Positions 41,766 through 53,900 of a stretch of 64,000 nt of DNA are shown here, one piece after another. Within the stretch, counting starts at the first letter, position 1. Every line of letters starts with the position of its first letter. Source of the stretch: Fonsecaea monophora (taxonomy: Eukaryota > Ascomycota > Eurotiomycetes > Chaetothyriales > Herpotrichiellaceae); NCBI RefSeq assembly GCF_001642475.1, contig NW_019173936.1:1-64000 (forward strand). Reading direction: 5' to 3'. Both the position numbers and the translations under genes were made by a program. A model generated the notes under the pieces. That model did no database searches, was not told where the DNA came from, and was given only the letters and a program-made list of their open reading frames with translations.

Positions 41766-42716
41766 TGGATACTTGTGACTGCGGTTTGTGCCTCTGCCTC
41801 CTCCAACATCTCACCTCAACCTGGTCAATAATCAGTCCGACAAGGAATGAGAGCTTCTCTTCCTGCTTCTGTACAAGGAGGTTGCCATCGGAAGAGCTGG
41901 TGATGTAAGGGCTCCAGGTGGGTTTTTGATCCCTCCCCAACTACTTGTGTTTTTCACACATTTCCCACTCAAACCACCAGGGCGGTCTTTCCCTCACTAT
42001 TCTGTCGTGGACCTTCTCCTCAAAAGCTCTCCGAATATCGTTGTTTCGAGGACATAACCGAGTCCTTTTCGGGATAGTCAGCCTGAGACCTTTCCTACTC
42101 GCGAGGGTCAGCGTTCCGATCGGTATTTTGCCGACCTTGACAGGGGGACCTCTCTCGAGCTCGGAAGTCAGGGGTGACCGCGAAGCACTCAGATATTTAC
42201 TCCTTGTTTTTGATATCGATCGATTACTCAAGGGTATACGTGGTCCGGATCTTGGGATCATCCACGTGGGAGTCGCTTCAGTCTCGATACAAAAGCGGAG
42301 AGACCAATATGTCTCAACCCCTGAACTAGGGTCAGCCTCGTGGGCCGCTTGAAACCGAAGTCCACACAATGTTTGCCTCAAGTTGACGGCACCAAAAACC
42401 GCCGCCTTGGTCGGTGATCCGCGTCCAATTTACCAATAATACCCTCAGCCTTTCGACTTCTTTCTGAAGCGACGAAGCAACTCAATCGAATAACTAAATC
42501 ATGCCACTTGTCGGCGCTTTGTACCTCGTGCAACGCCAAGTTGGCCGTCCAACGCTTCCTCCCATCTTGGCGGGATTTTATCCGGTTATCCTCGACGCAT
42601 TCGCCTTCAGAATGTTGACTACATCTCAAGTTGAGTCTCCCTCCTAGATCCTGTGGAGTTGGCCTCGGCTAGGGCGAGCACGACCTGCTGGAAAGCATGG
42701 CTTCAGCTAAAGGGCA

Positions 42717-42723
42717 ATATAAA
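42717..42723 (+). promoter_or_regulatory. TATA-like element of the secreted-protein gene
   Basis: ATATAAA in the plus orientation, 192 bp before the ATG at 42915. It is followed by a pyrimidine-rich leader typical of well-expressed fungal genes. Confidence 0.4.
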
Positions 42724-42914
42724 CCAAGGTGAGTCTCCTCAGTTTGATTCTTCTTTCTCATTGTAGTCAAACAATTCTCATTTCACTGTTCCTGCATCAT
42801 CAACCGCTGGCCGGTACATTCGTTTCTTTCGCGAGCTAGTCTCTCTTTCAACGATTCGGACTCGCAGCACGATCTTTACTTGCATTTAACGTCTGTCCCA
42901 ACCTTCCTTTCACA

Positions 42915-44107
42915 ATGGTCTTCAAAGCAGTTGCCATTGCTACACTACTTGCCGTGGCGCAGGCCCGTTTTAATCAAGAACAAATTCCGATCCCAGCCAT
43001 TGCAGCTGTTCAAGGTGGCGCTCCAGGAGTGGCGCAAACCATTGCTGGTGCTGCTATAAGCGATCTATTGGCCGCAACCAATGCCTGTGACAAGCTCAAG
43101 CGTGGTGACCAAATCATAGCCGAGCTGGGAACTGGGGCCGACGCCATTGCTGCTGCTATTGGCATCGTTGCTGCGGAGAAGAATTTCAACCCCTTCGTGC
43201 AGTCGATTCCTACCATCTGTGACGACCCTACTCTGCCGGCTACAGATGTCCTCCGAGGTATCACGCCTCAGATTGATCCAGCAGTCGTTGGCTCAGATAT
43301 CGCAAACGCCTTGTCCGCTACGACCCGGGTGACTCCGCTGGACGCTACCGGCAAGAGTGTCGCAGACCTGCTGGCCGAAAATGGCTTCACCAACTTCACT
43401 GCACAGTCTGCTACCGGTGCTACAAGTGCTGCTCCAGCTGGATCGTCGAATGCTGCGACCGCTGTCTCCAGCGCCACGGGGGCCGCCGCAACTACAGTAG
43501 CCAATGTTTGTGGCGCCGTTGACACATCTGGTCAGTCCACTCTTCGGATCTTGGATAAGAGCAATACTGACATTCCACAGTTGCAGCCTCTACAACCACT
43601 GCCGCTGTCGCAACCATGACTGCCGCGCCAGCTACGACAGACAATGCCACCGACACTTCGACCGTGAGCGGAGCTGATTTCGGTCTCTGCGTGCCGACCA
43701 TGAAATTTGAAGGCGGGCTCGGTGGCCGGCCCGCCACTGAATTTACCTTCTTGCCTATCGATCCGCTCTGTGCTCAGGGTCAGCAGGAGGCGTTGAATCC
43801 AAGTATGTTACAATGCTGTTGTCTATCACGTCGCACAATTATGAAGCGGACTAACCGATTACTCATAGATATCATCACCAACCGAATCTGCGACCAACTC
43901 ACCAACGTCTGTCAAGCCAACGACGCCGCGAAGACGTTGTGCCGAAGTGTCCAGGCTCAGATCCAGGCGCTAGGAACCAGAGACAAGTCGACCGCAGACA
44001 CCTGGAACACGAACCTCGGGTTCGCTGGGGCGGTCACGAACCCTGACGGCGGTCCTGCCGAGCCACCCGCGAAGATGAGAGTGGTTCGGTCTTATATAGA
44101 CTCCTAG
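42915..44107 (+). CDS. Secreted Ala/Thr-rich protein of unknown function
   Basis: Predicted 358 residues in three exons, 42915-43530, 43581-43802 and 43869-44107. Introns are 50 nt (GTCAGT to CACAG) and 66 nt (GTATGT to ATAG). The N-terminus MVFKAVAIATLLAVAQARF is a clear signal peptide with a likely cut after AQA. The mature protein starts with an Ala-rich domain (about 20-170). A Ser/Thr/Ala linker, likely O-glycosylated, follows and spans the first junction. The C-terminal domain begins near LCVPTMKFEGGLGGRP and has several cysteines (CAQGQQEALNP, ICDQLTNVC, LCRSV). No GPI-like tail is seen. No family is recognised with confidence. It could be a cell-wall or surface-associated protein, but no catalytic motif is visible. 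Confidence 0.78.
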
Positions 44108-44798
44108 CTAAGTCTATCATCCCTGAAAAGGAATGGGTAGCATCGAGGCACTCTAAGGTCCGTGGCTCTTGTCTTTTCTCCCAACGGCTCAAATACGTGT
44201 AAACACTGCATGTATGTACATATATCATTAAGACATCACAATACAATGGTCTGAAGAAACATGCTTTGATGCCAGTAGAACGACAGGGACAGGAACAGTT
44301 CTACTCGTAGACTGCAGTACTTTTATGGAAGATAAGACTGGTCATGTTGTCATTTACTATATTTGGTAGTACTAGGTACCCTTGTTACATGCTTGATCAT
44401 TCCATTGTTGGGGCTAGTACCTCGTACAGGTACAAATACCTCGGTGTTCGCGTACATTAAGCGATTCGTTTTTGCTTGCTTGCTTTTTGAGTTGTTCCTG
44501 GTTCCCTCGTGTGAGAAAGGCAGATTCGCTGTTTTGTCCTTTGTCATGGCGACCGACCCATCGTATCGTATCACTCATTCATTCATTCATTCCATTTCGT
44601 TCTGGTTTTGGGTGGGTAAAAACTGTAACTTCAACGCCAATTCCACAACGACGGTGAACATCCTTTCCATCAAGTCGATACTGGGCAAAAATCGTGCAGG
44701 GTCCCACATATATCTGACATTTCCTTTCATTGGACCCTGGTCTCTCCTGTACGCAACGCAAGGCATCGCGACCGGGTGCCGGATTCGAAACGGGTTGA
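44108..44798. other. Convergent 3' flanks, secreted protein / alpha-beta hydrolase
   Basis: About 690 bp between converging stops. Frames of 60-186 codons here are not protein-like. The region from 44799 onward is the last exon of the hydrolase on the minus strand. Confidence 0.6.
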
Positions 44799-46608
44799 TC
44801 AGGACGACCGGGTTTTCTGGATCCATTCGATCGCGTCGAGTAGATACGGCACCTATATCAACCGCAAATTTAGCCCCTCTCCCCTGTGCGTTGGTGACAA
44901 CATTGAACAGAAGAAAGGGGTAAGGAATGGGATTGAAGTTGGGGTAGGCAAGTATAAAAACACAAGGCGAAAGCCGTCCGTCCAAGACACAGTCAACACG
45001 CGACAGACAGATTATCAAGACTTACGAATTTCCGGGGATCTTCTGTGGCCGGGAAATGGCCCAAGCCCTTCATGGCCTTGAAGTTTGCGCCGGGGATCTT
45101 CTTCGCCGTGGTTTGAGACATTTCGGGTGTTGTCGACCAGTCGTATTCGCCGGTGAGGAAATAGATGGGACACTTCTTGACGTCGATGGAAGCCACGCGG
45201 TCACGAGCGTCGAAACCGCCAAAGTAAAAGTCCAAGTCCCCATGGAAGATCCCGTAAGCTTGGCCCGAGTACAGATGCTGGAAGAAGCGATCAGCACGAG
45301 GGTAAGTAAGAGAAGTCAGGGGAATAGGGGATCTTTGACTTGTGGTGTCGGGGATCGCCATACCCAGATGAGCATCTTGTTGACTTTGGGGCTCTGAGGT
45401 GCCATCATGCCGTAGACTGCAGTGTGTCAGTCATGTCGAAAGCCTGGACATCGTCTCTAACAATTGACTTACTCCAGTCTGGGTTGAACAGTGCTTGGTT
45501 GCACACGGGACTCTTGTCATTAAACTGTCGGTCCATGGTCAAGTAGTCGCAGCCCTGGAGAGGAATGGTGCCTCCAGCACCGACTTCTTCTGCCCTTATG
45601 GCGACAGCTACACACACCTGACCCGCCACTAGAACACAAGTAGAGTCAGCAATGTCACTTCTCAAAGTCTTTTACCGTCTCAATTGGCATCGTCCGCTTT
45701 TGTGACCGCGGAGCTCGGTGGTAAATGATTAGACAGGGATGGGACTTACTGCTAGCACCACAGATGATCGGCTTGTTCAGTTTCAGTGCTTTGACCATTT
45801 CCCTGATGGTACCAACATAGGCATCCTCGTTGTTCGTGTGATTTCCCGGAATATGGTTGCTACCCGGAAAACTCCTACCGTGAGCAGGCAAGTCGAAGGC
45901 AAACATGGTGCATTTTTCGCGCATGCGCGCATCGTTCATCACACCGTGATATTGCCGACTATCACTTCCAGCCGTGTGTAGAAACACGATTTGCTGAGAT
46001 CCATTGCCAGAAGTCTCATAAAAGACCTTTGTGCGGCCCCAGACGGGAGCGTTGATGTAGATATACTTGCCTGTCAGGTGGTCTTCGTCGGTTTCTGGTT
46101 GTTCATCCTCCTTCAAAGGTCCATGCTGGCCTTCTCGCAGAAGTTCGAGAAGACGGGTGGCCAGGTGGCAGTACTGAGCATACTTGACCTGGCTCCCGTC
46201 GACACCGACTCCTTCTTGCACGATATTCATGCCCTAATCAAGTCACTTACTGCCCATGAACCGCTTTGGAAGATCCATTCCTACCTGTAACCCAACAAAG
46301 CTGGTATAGGGAGCAACAGGATTGGCATCGAAGAACCTTTCCCATTGCTCGGGCTGTGCTCGAAGAACAAAGTCTGCTTTGGACGCAGGCCCAGTTGACG
46401 TCGTGGTTTTGGCACCAGGCGACACTGTGACGAGAATAGCCTCGTCTCCTCCAAGACTCTGCACACCCATTGTCACAGGTTCAAATATGGCTTTGGTGTC
46501 GACAAATGCTTGCCATTGTGGATCCTTGTCCAATGCCTTACTCAGAGACGATACCGCCTTGGACATTGCCTGAGACAAGGATGTCCAGGTATGAGTCTGA
46601 GATGTCAT
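44799..46608 (-). CDS. Alpha/beta hydrolase with SCP2-like N-terminal region
   Basis: Predicted 440 residues from six exons: 46285-46608, 45750-46233, 45473-45628, 45364-45416, 45026-45277 and 44799-44852. Introns are 51, 121, 56, 86 and 173 nt, and the total length is a multiple of three. Residues 1 to about 150 resemble an SCP2-type lipid-binding fold (DFVLRAQPEQWERFFDANP, then a YCHLATRLLELLR helix). The hydrolase core follows: oxyanion segment FLHTAGSDSRQYHG, FDLPAHGRSFPG, nucleophile elbow GASMAG formed across a junction, acid in GEYDWSTTPE, and base in GLGHFPATEDP. The 18-codon last exon, with VPYLLDAIEWIQKTRSS, closes the fold exactly as the family expects. Relatives are esterases or C-C hydrolases; the substrate is unknown. 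The SCP2 resemblance is the weaker part. Confidence 0.82.
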
Positions 46609-47700
46609 CAGGAATTAGCATCTAAACCGGTACCCCTGGAGAAACGCAGACTTGGGATGATGAAATGGGTCTTCAGCGAGACGCACGGTACCGTTCGCGC
46701 CGTTGACAGGAGGCATCTTGACCAGATTGTGAGTTGTTGGACTGTCCTGGTTTGTAAAGCAGTAGCAAGTTATCGTGAAGGGTGAATGAGAAATATCTTG
46801 CCCGCTGCGACAGCTCCCATTTTAAAATCCAGCAGACAGCTCTTTCTCCGCATGTGCATCATCGTGTCCCGGTTGGGGAGGGCTGCTTCGTAGCTTGAGG
46901 AGGGACGAATGGGGCGCAGATTGCCGTACCCTGTGAGACCCTTGGACCACGGCCTCGTCAGCGAACCATCATGTCTCCGAGAGAGACCAACAGACCCTGT
47001 CCCTTGATGGAGGAAATGCGTGGAGAATGACTCGAGGCGACTGGGTGAAGAAGGGCGAAACAACCAAGGATCCCCTGGACGACCCATCTCGGAATGCAGA
47101 GGAGCAGAGACCTCCTTTGGACAGAGCCAATGAAAGAGCAACGACCCCGCAAGGTAAACAACTTCGAGAGGAGAAAGTTGTGAGGAGAGGTCCGAGAAGG
47201 ATGACAGATTAGTCCCTACGTTCCAGAGAATGGGAGAGTGACGGACTTCGATTGCCGGGCTTGGAGACTGCGTGGTGGACCAGGAAGGATCAGTATCAAT
47301 GCCGAAGCCAGATTGGAGAAGAGAGGAGAAGGAATGAAGAGGTGATGGAGTAAGCGAGCCATGATCCAGGAAACAAACCGCCTTATCTGGCACTGGGCTT
47401 CCTTTCTGAATATGAAGTTGAGGTTGAGGTTGGTATGTGCTTTTTTGTCTCTTCGCAGTCTATGTGCCCCTCGATATCGATGCTGGACCCAAAACGGCTG
47501 CCACTTGGACTGTCTCGCTTGTGGCACCGCAACTGTCTAGTCCCAACTATACCGTGACGAGAGATATATGTACAAATCGAAAAAGCCAACGACCTCTTGC
47601 AAAGCAGTTCGCGAAAAAGCAATTGCTCCTCCCATTCGTGGATCGCATAAAAGCTTCAATATTACCCCAACCACACATAACAGGAATTTTCGCACGCGTG
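46609..47700. other. Alpha/beta hydrolase 5' region and ABC transporter 3' side
   Basis: About 1.1 kb with one long minus-strand open frame (46770-47393). It has no homologous character and is rich in Ser/Pro/Leu, so it is not called. No regulatory element stands out. Confidence 0.5.
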
Positions 47701-50700
47701 TCAAGAATCATCAATCAACCGCCTTTCCTGCCACGCTTTCTTCGCTAATTCATGCAGCGAGTCGAAGTCGCCGCTGGTCTCACACATGGCTCTGAAATGG
47801 CCATCTTCCTTTTGTAGCAGCTCCCAGGGATCCGCATACTCCACTACCTCGCCATGGTCAAGCACCAATACTCGATCGTAGTCAATGATTGTTTGCAATC
47901 GATGGGCGATGGTCAAAATGGTGTTGTTCTGAAGCTCTCGTAGTGTGTCTTGGATCTTCGAATCGGTAGCATAGTCGATCGATGCTGTCGCTTCGTCCAT
48001 CACCAGCACCTTGGGTGACTTCAACAATGCTCGAGCTAGACACAAAAGTTGTCGCTGGCCCTGAGACAGATTCGAGCCTGACTCGGCCACTGGGGACGAC
48101 AAATCTCGGAAAATGTTTTTGTTTTCCTTCCGGTCGATCGCGACTTGGACCAGAGTGGTGTCCGATTTCATGGTCCCCTTCGCAGAGAAGGAGATATGAC
48201 TTGGGGGTGGACTCGAACCCTCTCGAACTGTTGGTGATCGGCTAGACGCTTCAAGTGGCGTCGTTGCCCCCGATTGCTCCGAGCTGCTATGTGCGCCTGA
48301 AATGAGCTGCACTCGCCTCAGTGCGGTAAAGATTTCTTCATCGGTGAAGAGTTCAAACGGGTCCAGGTTGGTCCTTAGCGTGCCCGAAAAGAGAGTGGGA
48401 TCCTGGGGGACGATCGTGATGGCTTCACGCAAGTCTTGAAGTCCGATAAGGCCAATGTCGACATCGTCGATCAAGATCTTCCCTGCCTCCGCCTCCAAGC
48501 CTCTGAACAAAGCCAGAGCGAGTGAACTCTTGCCTGCGCCTGTCCTCCCAACAATACCAACTTTGTGTCCTGCTTCGATCTTGAAAGTCACGTTTTTCAG
48601 CACAGGGTCCAGATCCGGGCGGTATCTCGTGCTGTATCCGATGAACTCGACAACGCCATGGCTGGGCCAATTTGCCGCGGGCTTGGTCTCTGGGATATTC
48701 GCGGGTGCTTCTTGGTCGACGTTGATATATTCCTGTATTCGTTCCACGGCATTCATGTTCTGTTCATTGGCAGCGTAGAGGCGCACCAACCACAGAACAT
48801 TTTGGGTGAAGGTAATGGCATAAGAGAGGGCCAGTCCTGCAGCACCAGGGTCGATGCGGCCAGCATTAAGGACCACAAACATTGCGGAGAAGAAAGAGAC
48901 CAATGCCCCAGCAATGTCAATCCGAAACGCGAGCCATCTGTTAGTGGCCCACAAATAGATGAACGGGCGGTTGTGTGTGTTGACCTTCAATTGGCTGTCC
49001 TCGATGAATCTCGACTCGTCGCCGTAGGCTCGAATGGTGACCACTCCGCTCAGCGTCTCCCCAAAATGTTGGAACAGGGGGCTCCGCTGGACTGCCTCAA
49101 TTCGTTTCAAGTCGCGTGACGAGCGGATGTAGAGGAGACCGGTCAACACGTACATGATGGTGATGAAGACACCAGGGATCAAGAAGCCCGGAGTGATGAC
49201 GGAGATTAGCACCACAATTGTAAGGACAGCGGCAGCGCTGTGAAGCATGCCAATCGCCACAGGAGCAACTTCCTGATCCAGAGCCTGGATGTCTTTAGAG
49301 AAACGATTGGTGAGTTGGCCCAGCGGCGTCGAATCGAAAAAGCGGAATTTGGCGCGTAGAATGCTGGTCAACAGTCTTTCATGCAGACACCACGACTGAA
49401 AACACCCGTCAGCGCACATACACTTTTGAAGGAGCCGGTGGACCAGTGACTCTTAGAAGGCCAATCCAGCCTCATATAGGAGAACTTACAGCGCGACGAG
49501 ATCCCCAGAACAGTATGATTTCTCGGGAGACTAAGAGTTTTGTTAGCTGTATGAGCATCGAGGGAGCAATAGGATAGGGGACTTACAGCAAATGAAGACG
49601 TAGAGAGCTCCAATTACAGCATATATCCCAAGGTAGTAGCCATCGTCGACATCATAGAGCGACTGGACAGTCCAGGATATGCTGTAGGTGGGCGCTGTTT
49701 GCGGCATTTGAACATACGAACCTCCAAAATTCGACGTTGCTCCCACCGACTTTACGTGGTGAAAGGCATTTGCTGCAGCATGTGTCGTATGCGCGCCGCG
49801 AACATGGTAGGCGTTGGCCCACTGTCTGATCCACAGATTGGTCGCCACGGAACCCAGTTGTGTTGCTATGAATCCCCACGCAGCGAAGATCCAGTAATAC
49901 CAAGGGCCCATAGCCTTGAGATACATTTGTACTGTTGACCATTTCACGCTTCCCGTGGCTTTTGCTTCAAGCCGATGATCGATAAATGGTTTCTCAGGCT
50001 TATTCGTCTTTGATTTGCTTCTGTTGGTCCCCCTTCCGTTCGGGGTCGCTGTACCGTTTGCGTGACTTCCAGATAAATGTGAGCGTTCCTCTTCCAGGTT
50101 GGATGGAGTACGAGATGGCGGTCGGGAATTGGTTCTTGAAACAGGACGTGACTTGAACAGTTCGTCCCCAAGCGCGCCACTCTCGACAATTTCTTGCGGT
50201 GTCCCTTGCGCCACGATTCTACCGTTGTCCAGAACCACTACCCTACTCGCGAGTGGGACCGTGAGTGCCACGTTGTGCGAGACCAAGATGCAAGTCCGGT
50301 GACCCATCAGGTTGCCGGTGAGAGCTTCTTCGAAGATGTGCTTGGCCGTGTGAGCATCGACGGCACTGAGACAGTCATCGAGAAGAATATGCTTTGAATT
50401 CGAGTAAATTGCTCGGGCAAGCGATATTCTCTGTTTTTGACCTCCTGATAAAGTGATCCCCTTCTCACCGACAAGTGTCTGATCACCAGCATCAAGTATC
50501 TCTAGATCACGTTCCAGAGCACAGATTGAGATGACCTCATTGTAGCGATCTTCATCGTAGGGACTAGCAAAGAGAATGTTTTCTTTGATTGTCGCATTGA
50601 CCAGCCACGCCTGCTGTGCGCAATATGCCACGCTCTCAGTCAGCCCCGTCACAGGGTCAGGGCGTAGATCTTGTCGTACAGATCCGCCTGGGATGTGGAC

Positions 50701-52959
50701 AGCACCACTGAGTAACTGCATTTCGCCCAGCAGAGCCATCAACAGGGAGGTCTTGCCGGCTCCCGTCGGTCCTGCGATGACGTTCAACTGGCCAATAGAG
50801 AATTCAACGTCCATGTCGATGAGTCTGAATGCCTCACTTGCATCTTCATTGGTTGTTCCCCAAGTTAAGGTGGCATTTTCCAACGCAATGCGAGTTACCG
50901 GCAGACTTCTTCGTCTGCTCTGCCGCAATTGCACATATTTTTCCGTTTCTGCTTCCTCCAGAAACTGTTCAACTCGATCGACAGAAACCTTGGATTCTTG
51001 AACGTGAGCCACCATATCGGCAAGCTGATCCAATGGAATGCGAAGCAGAGAGAACATCGACAAGGCTGGGAACGCGACTGACGGCACCAATGGTCGCTTC
51101 TCGACTCGAGTATACATGAGGAAAGAGACGAAGGTGATTAGAATCGGGACACCACTCCAGATGGTAGCTGCAGATGCCCACAACACGTATTTGCGCCACA
51201 AAGCAGACAGCTCGACATGTCTTTTCTCGTTGACATTGTTCTGGAAACGCTGTTCCCAGGCGAAATACTTGATGATTCTGATATTTTGGAGAACTTCGTT
51301 CGTAACGTGGATTCTGCCATCCGTAGCTGTCATGATTCGTTTCTGGGCCGCTTGAAAGGAATGTGCGATGTAGAGGTTGAGCGGCAGAATAAGTATCATC
51401 ACGAATATGCCAACGAAAGAGCTGTAGCCAAGAACTTTGTATAGCAGGCTCACAGCCATAACAAGTTGCACAGGCACCGCAGCCCAGAGGAAATGTAGAT
51501 AGGCACAGACTTCAGCGACCTTGAAGGAATCGATGGACATCAAGTTGATAATCGTGCCGTTGTTCGCTTGAGTTCGGATGGTCTTCTTAGTGCTGGCGTC
51601 AGATGCATCATTCTGCAAATTTCGACCCCTTCCGTTACACAGTGACCCGATCTTCGCCCAGAGGCCTTCTTTCTTTCGAGGAGTTTCTTCTTCAGGCTTG
51701 ACATCAGCGGCCGCTGCCGCCTTTCGCCTTAACGTCTTTGAGTAGATTTCGCCGATAATGATCGCACGCAACTGAATGCAGATTTTTCGACCGATCCACA
51801 AGCCTTGACCATCGCCGACAGCCTGTACAGCTCCCGTGGCGAAAAGAAGGATGACCCACAGCCACGCCGCACTAACGGGAACTGTGTCTGTGTTTTCCAG
51901 GTATTCCAGAACGGCTTTCAGAAGGAGAGTGGGAAGAAACATGAAGACGCTGGCCAGCATGCACCATGCGCCTTGAATCAAGATCGGGGCCTTGAAGTGC
52001 AGGAGTAGTTGGACGGCCAGGGAATGGGTTTTTCGAATCTGGCGAAACTGGGCTAGTACCGTCTCTGCCTTGTCTTCCAAAGCCAGATTCCAGACATCAG
52101 TGAGCTCCAGAGTCTTCCTGAAGCCTTTCCAGACGATGGGGTCGACCCAAGTAAAGGTTGCCAGAGATAGGACGCTGGCGAGAGGTTCCCGGGACGGTTC
52201 AATGCCATCCTCGTACTCCAATAAAACACCTTTGTTTCCTTTTCGAGCTGTGAGTGCAAGCACGACAAGCGTACACGTGATGGCAAAGGAGACGATTGTC
52301 AAGGTCTGAGAAGGTTGTCCGGGACGGTGAATAAGAACTGAACGGAAGACCCAAACTTGGCAAAGCCATTGCACGATGTACAGCGTTGAACTGTGATTCC
52401 ACAGGCCCTTGAGAGGAGATTGCCACCTTGTTGTCGATGAAACCAGACGTGCCCCAGCGATAACCAGGAGATATGTCCACACAGCGGTCTCTGATGTCCA
52501 ACTTCTTCTCTTCCGGTGCGATGTGTTCAAAAGGCCAACGACGTTTACGGCAAGTTGTGCGGATAGCAGTAGGAATTCAAAAGTGACCATGAAAACTTCT
52601 CCTGTAGGTTTGTTCACATCCTTCGTTGAATGACCCCCATGCGAATATGTCTTTTGTAACGTCAGCCTAGCAAGGCTATCATCGTCTTCATCGCTAGACT
52701 CGTGTTCCTCCTCGCTAGTATCGACCAGGAGATCTCGAGGCCGGTTGTGAAATCGAGTCGTCCTTTGCCACAGCAATTGGTGAAGTAGAAGCAAGAGAGA
52801 TATCGCACATGCCAGCAAAGGGAAGAGAGCCTGGAGATAGCTATTTGAACTCGATCAGCACATAACGCCGGAAAAAACATGCGAGGTCACATACTCGGAC
52901 TGGAAGCATGGAGACAAGTCGTCGACCCGCCATATCGGGTTGCTGCAATGCGCGAACAT
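47701..52959 (-). CDS. ABCC-type (MRP-like, Ybt1/Vmr1-related) full ABC transporter
   Basis: Predicted 1684 residues from four exons: 52895-52959, 49587-52840, 49490-49530 and 47701-49395. Introns are 54, 56 and 94 nt. The short first exon adds MFAHCSNPIWRVDDLSPCFQ and a split Asp codon, giving the family N-terminus before TMD0. The 41-nt third exon restores FWGSRRASWCLHERLL in TMD2. Order: TMD0, linker, TMD1, NBD1, Ser-rich linker, TMD2, NBD2. NBD1 has Walker A GPTGAGKTS, signature LSGGQKQR and LLDDCLSAVD, with Asp where NBD2 has Glu. NBD2 has GRTGAGKSS, signature LSQGQRQL and VLVMDEATASID. This asymmetry is the ABCC norm. Fungal relatives sit in the vacuolar membrane and move conjugates, bile acids or drugs; the substrate here is unknown. 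Confidence 0.92.
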
Positions 52960-53900
52960 TGCCGCAATTGATTTTCCACAGCAGTCACCACTCTTCAATC
53001 GATGCGGGGATGGCAAAATTCATCTCGGACTGAACAAGCAGTGAGTGCTAGATGATACTGATAGGGACAGGATTAAGAGCACGTCCAGATGAAAATACGA
53101 CAAGAGCCAATTCCATAACTCAATCACATGGGCAGAGAAGACCTAAATGGACATGCTCGGTTGTTATTGTCAAAGTGGTCCCTCTTTCCGCGGTCAACAC
53201 ATTTACCAAGCCTCTGACGCCACTTATTACTTGCGGTCAAACTTTCCTACAAGATTGATGTTTAGGCATGGCCGAGCCGGGAAATGAGGATTGAAGGTGA
53301 GTGGCTGGAAGGCGCGAGACTTTCCTCGGGCACTCTCGGGGGCAATCGGGGTACAGGTACCTGTGAGTAGTGGGTAATAGGGACGGCCGAAGCCCAATAT
53401 GACAGCCTGGTGACCCAGTGTGGTAGCCGACCATCCGGCTGCGGACCTCTTGTTAGTCTGGCACGTCAACGGCTTTATCACCTCATATAATTGCTGGATC
53501 TCATCTCACTCAAGACTTCGACCGCTTCTTCTGACAATTATTGGAAAATCGCTCCTTTCCTCTCTGCCTGATCCTCTCTCACGAATCCTGTTGCTGTACA
53601 GTCTATTGTATGCTTCTTGAAACTTGCCACACCTCGTTCTGGCCGTCAGACCCTGGAGATTCGTTCTCTAAACAGATTGTGAACAATGTATAGTTGTCGG
53701 TAACAATCACCTGCGGCGGTTAAACAAACACCATTCAAACTTTTTATTCACCCTGAGGACAATCACTCCGGAGTTATTGCTATTCTACCTCCTCAAACGC
53801 TTCCCGCAACCAAGTCTCCTTCCCCCTTCCAACATCCATCTCTCGGTCTTTGTCTCCCCCACTACGCGCACCACCCTCTGTCGCAACAATTTCGCCCAAG
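52960..53900. other. Divergent promoter, ABC transporter / CDC34
   Basis: 941 bp between divergent starts. The CDC34 side has a long pyrimidine-rich leader (53750-53900). No gene is supported. Confidence 0.55.

Larger units (their letters stand above)
41511..42914. other. Divergent promoter region, Acinus-like / secreted protein
   Basis: 1.4 kb between divergent starts. It contains a palindromic E-box (41756-41765) and a CRE-like TGACGTAA (about 41706-41713) on the Acinus side, and a TATA-like ATATAAA (42717-42723) on the secreted-protein side. Two opposed open frames of about 140 codons around 41.95-42.38 kb have no protein-like character and are not called. Confidence 0.55.

Noticed and set aside
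41945..42381. Opposed open frames of about 140 codons in the Acinus/secreted-protein gap
   Set aside because: Both strands are open over the same stretch, with no family resemblance or start context.
42697..42730. Possible extra first exon (ATGGCTTCAGC... then GTGAGT) upstream of the secreted protein
   Set aside because: It overlaps the TATA-like element, and the ATG at 42915 already gives a perfect signal peptide.
46770..47393. 207-codon minus-strand open frame between the hydrolase and the ABC transporter
   Set aside because: Ser/Pro/Leu-rich, no domain or conserved motif, and it lies in the hydrolase promoter region. Chance opening is more likely.
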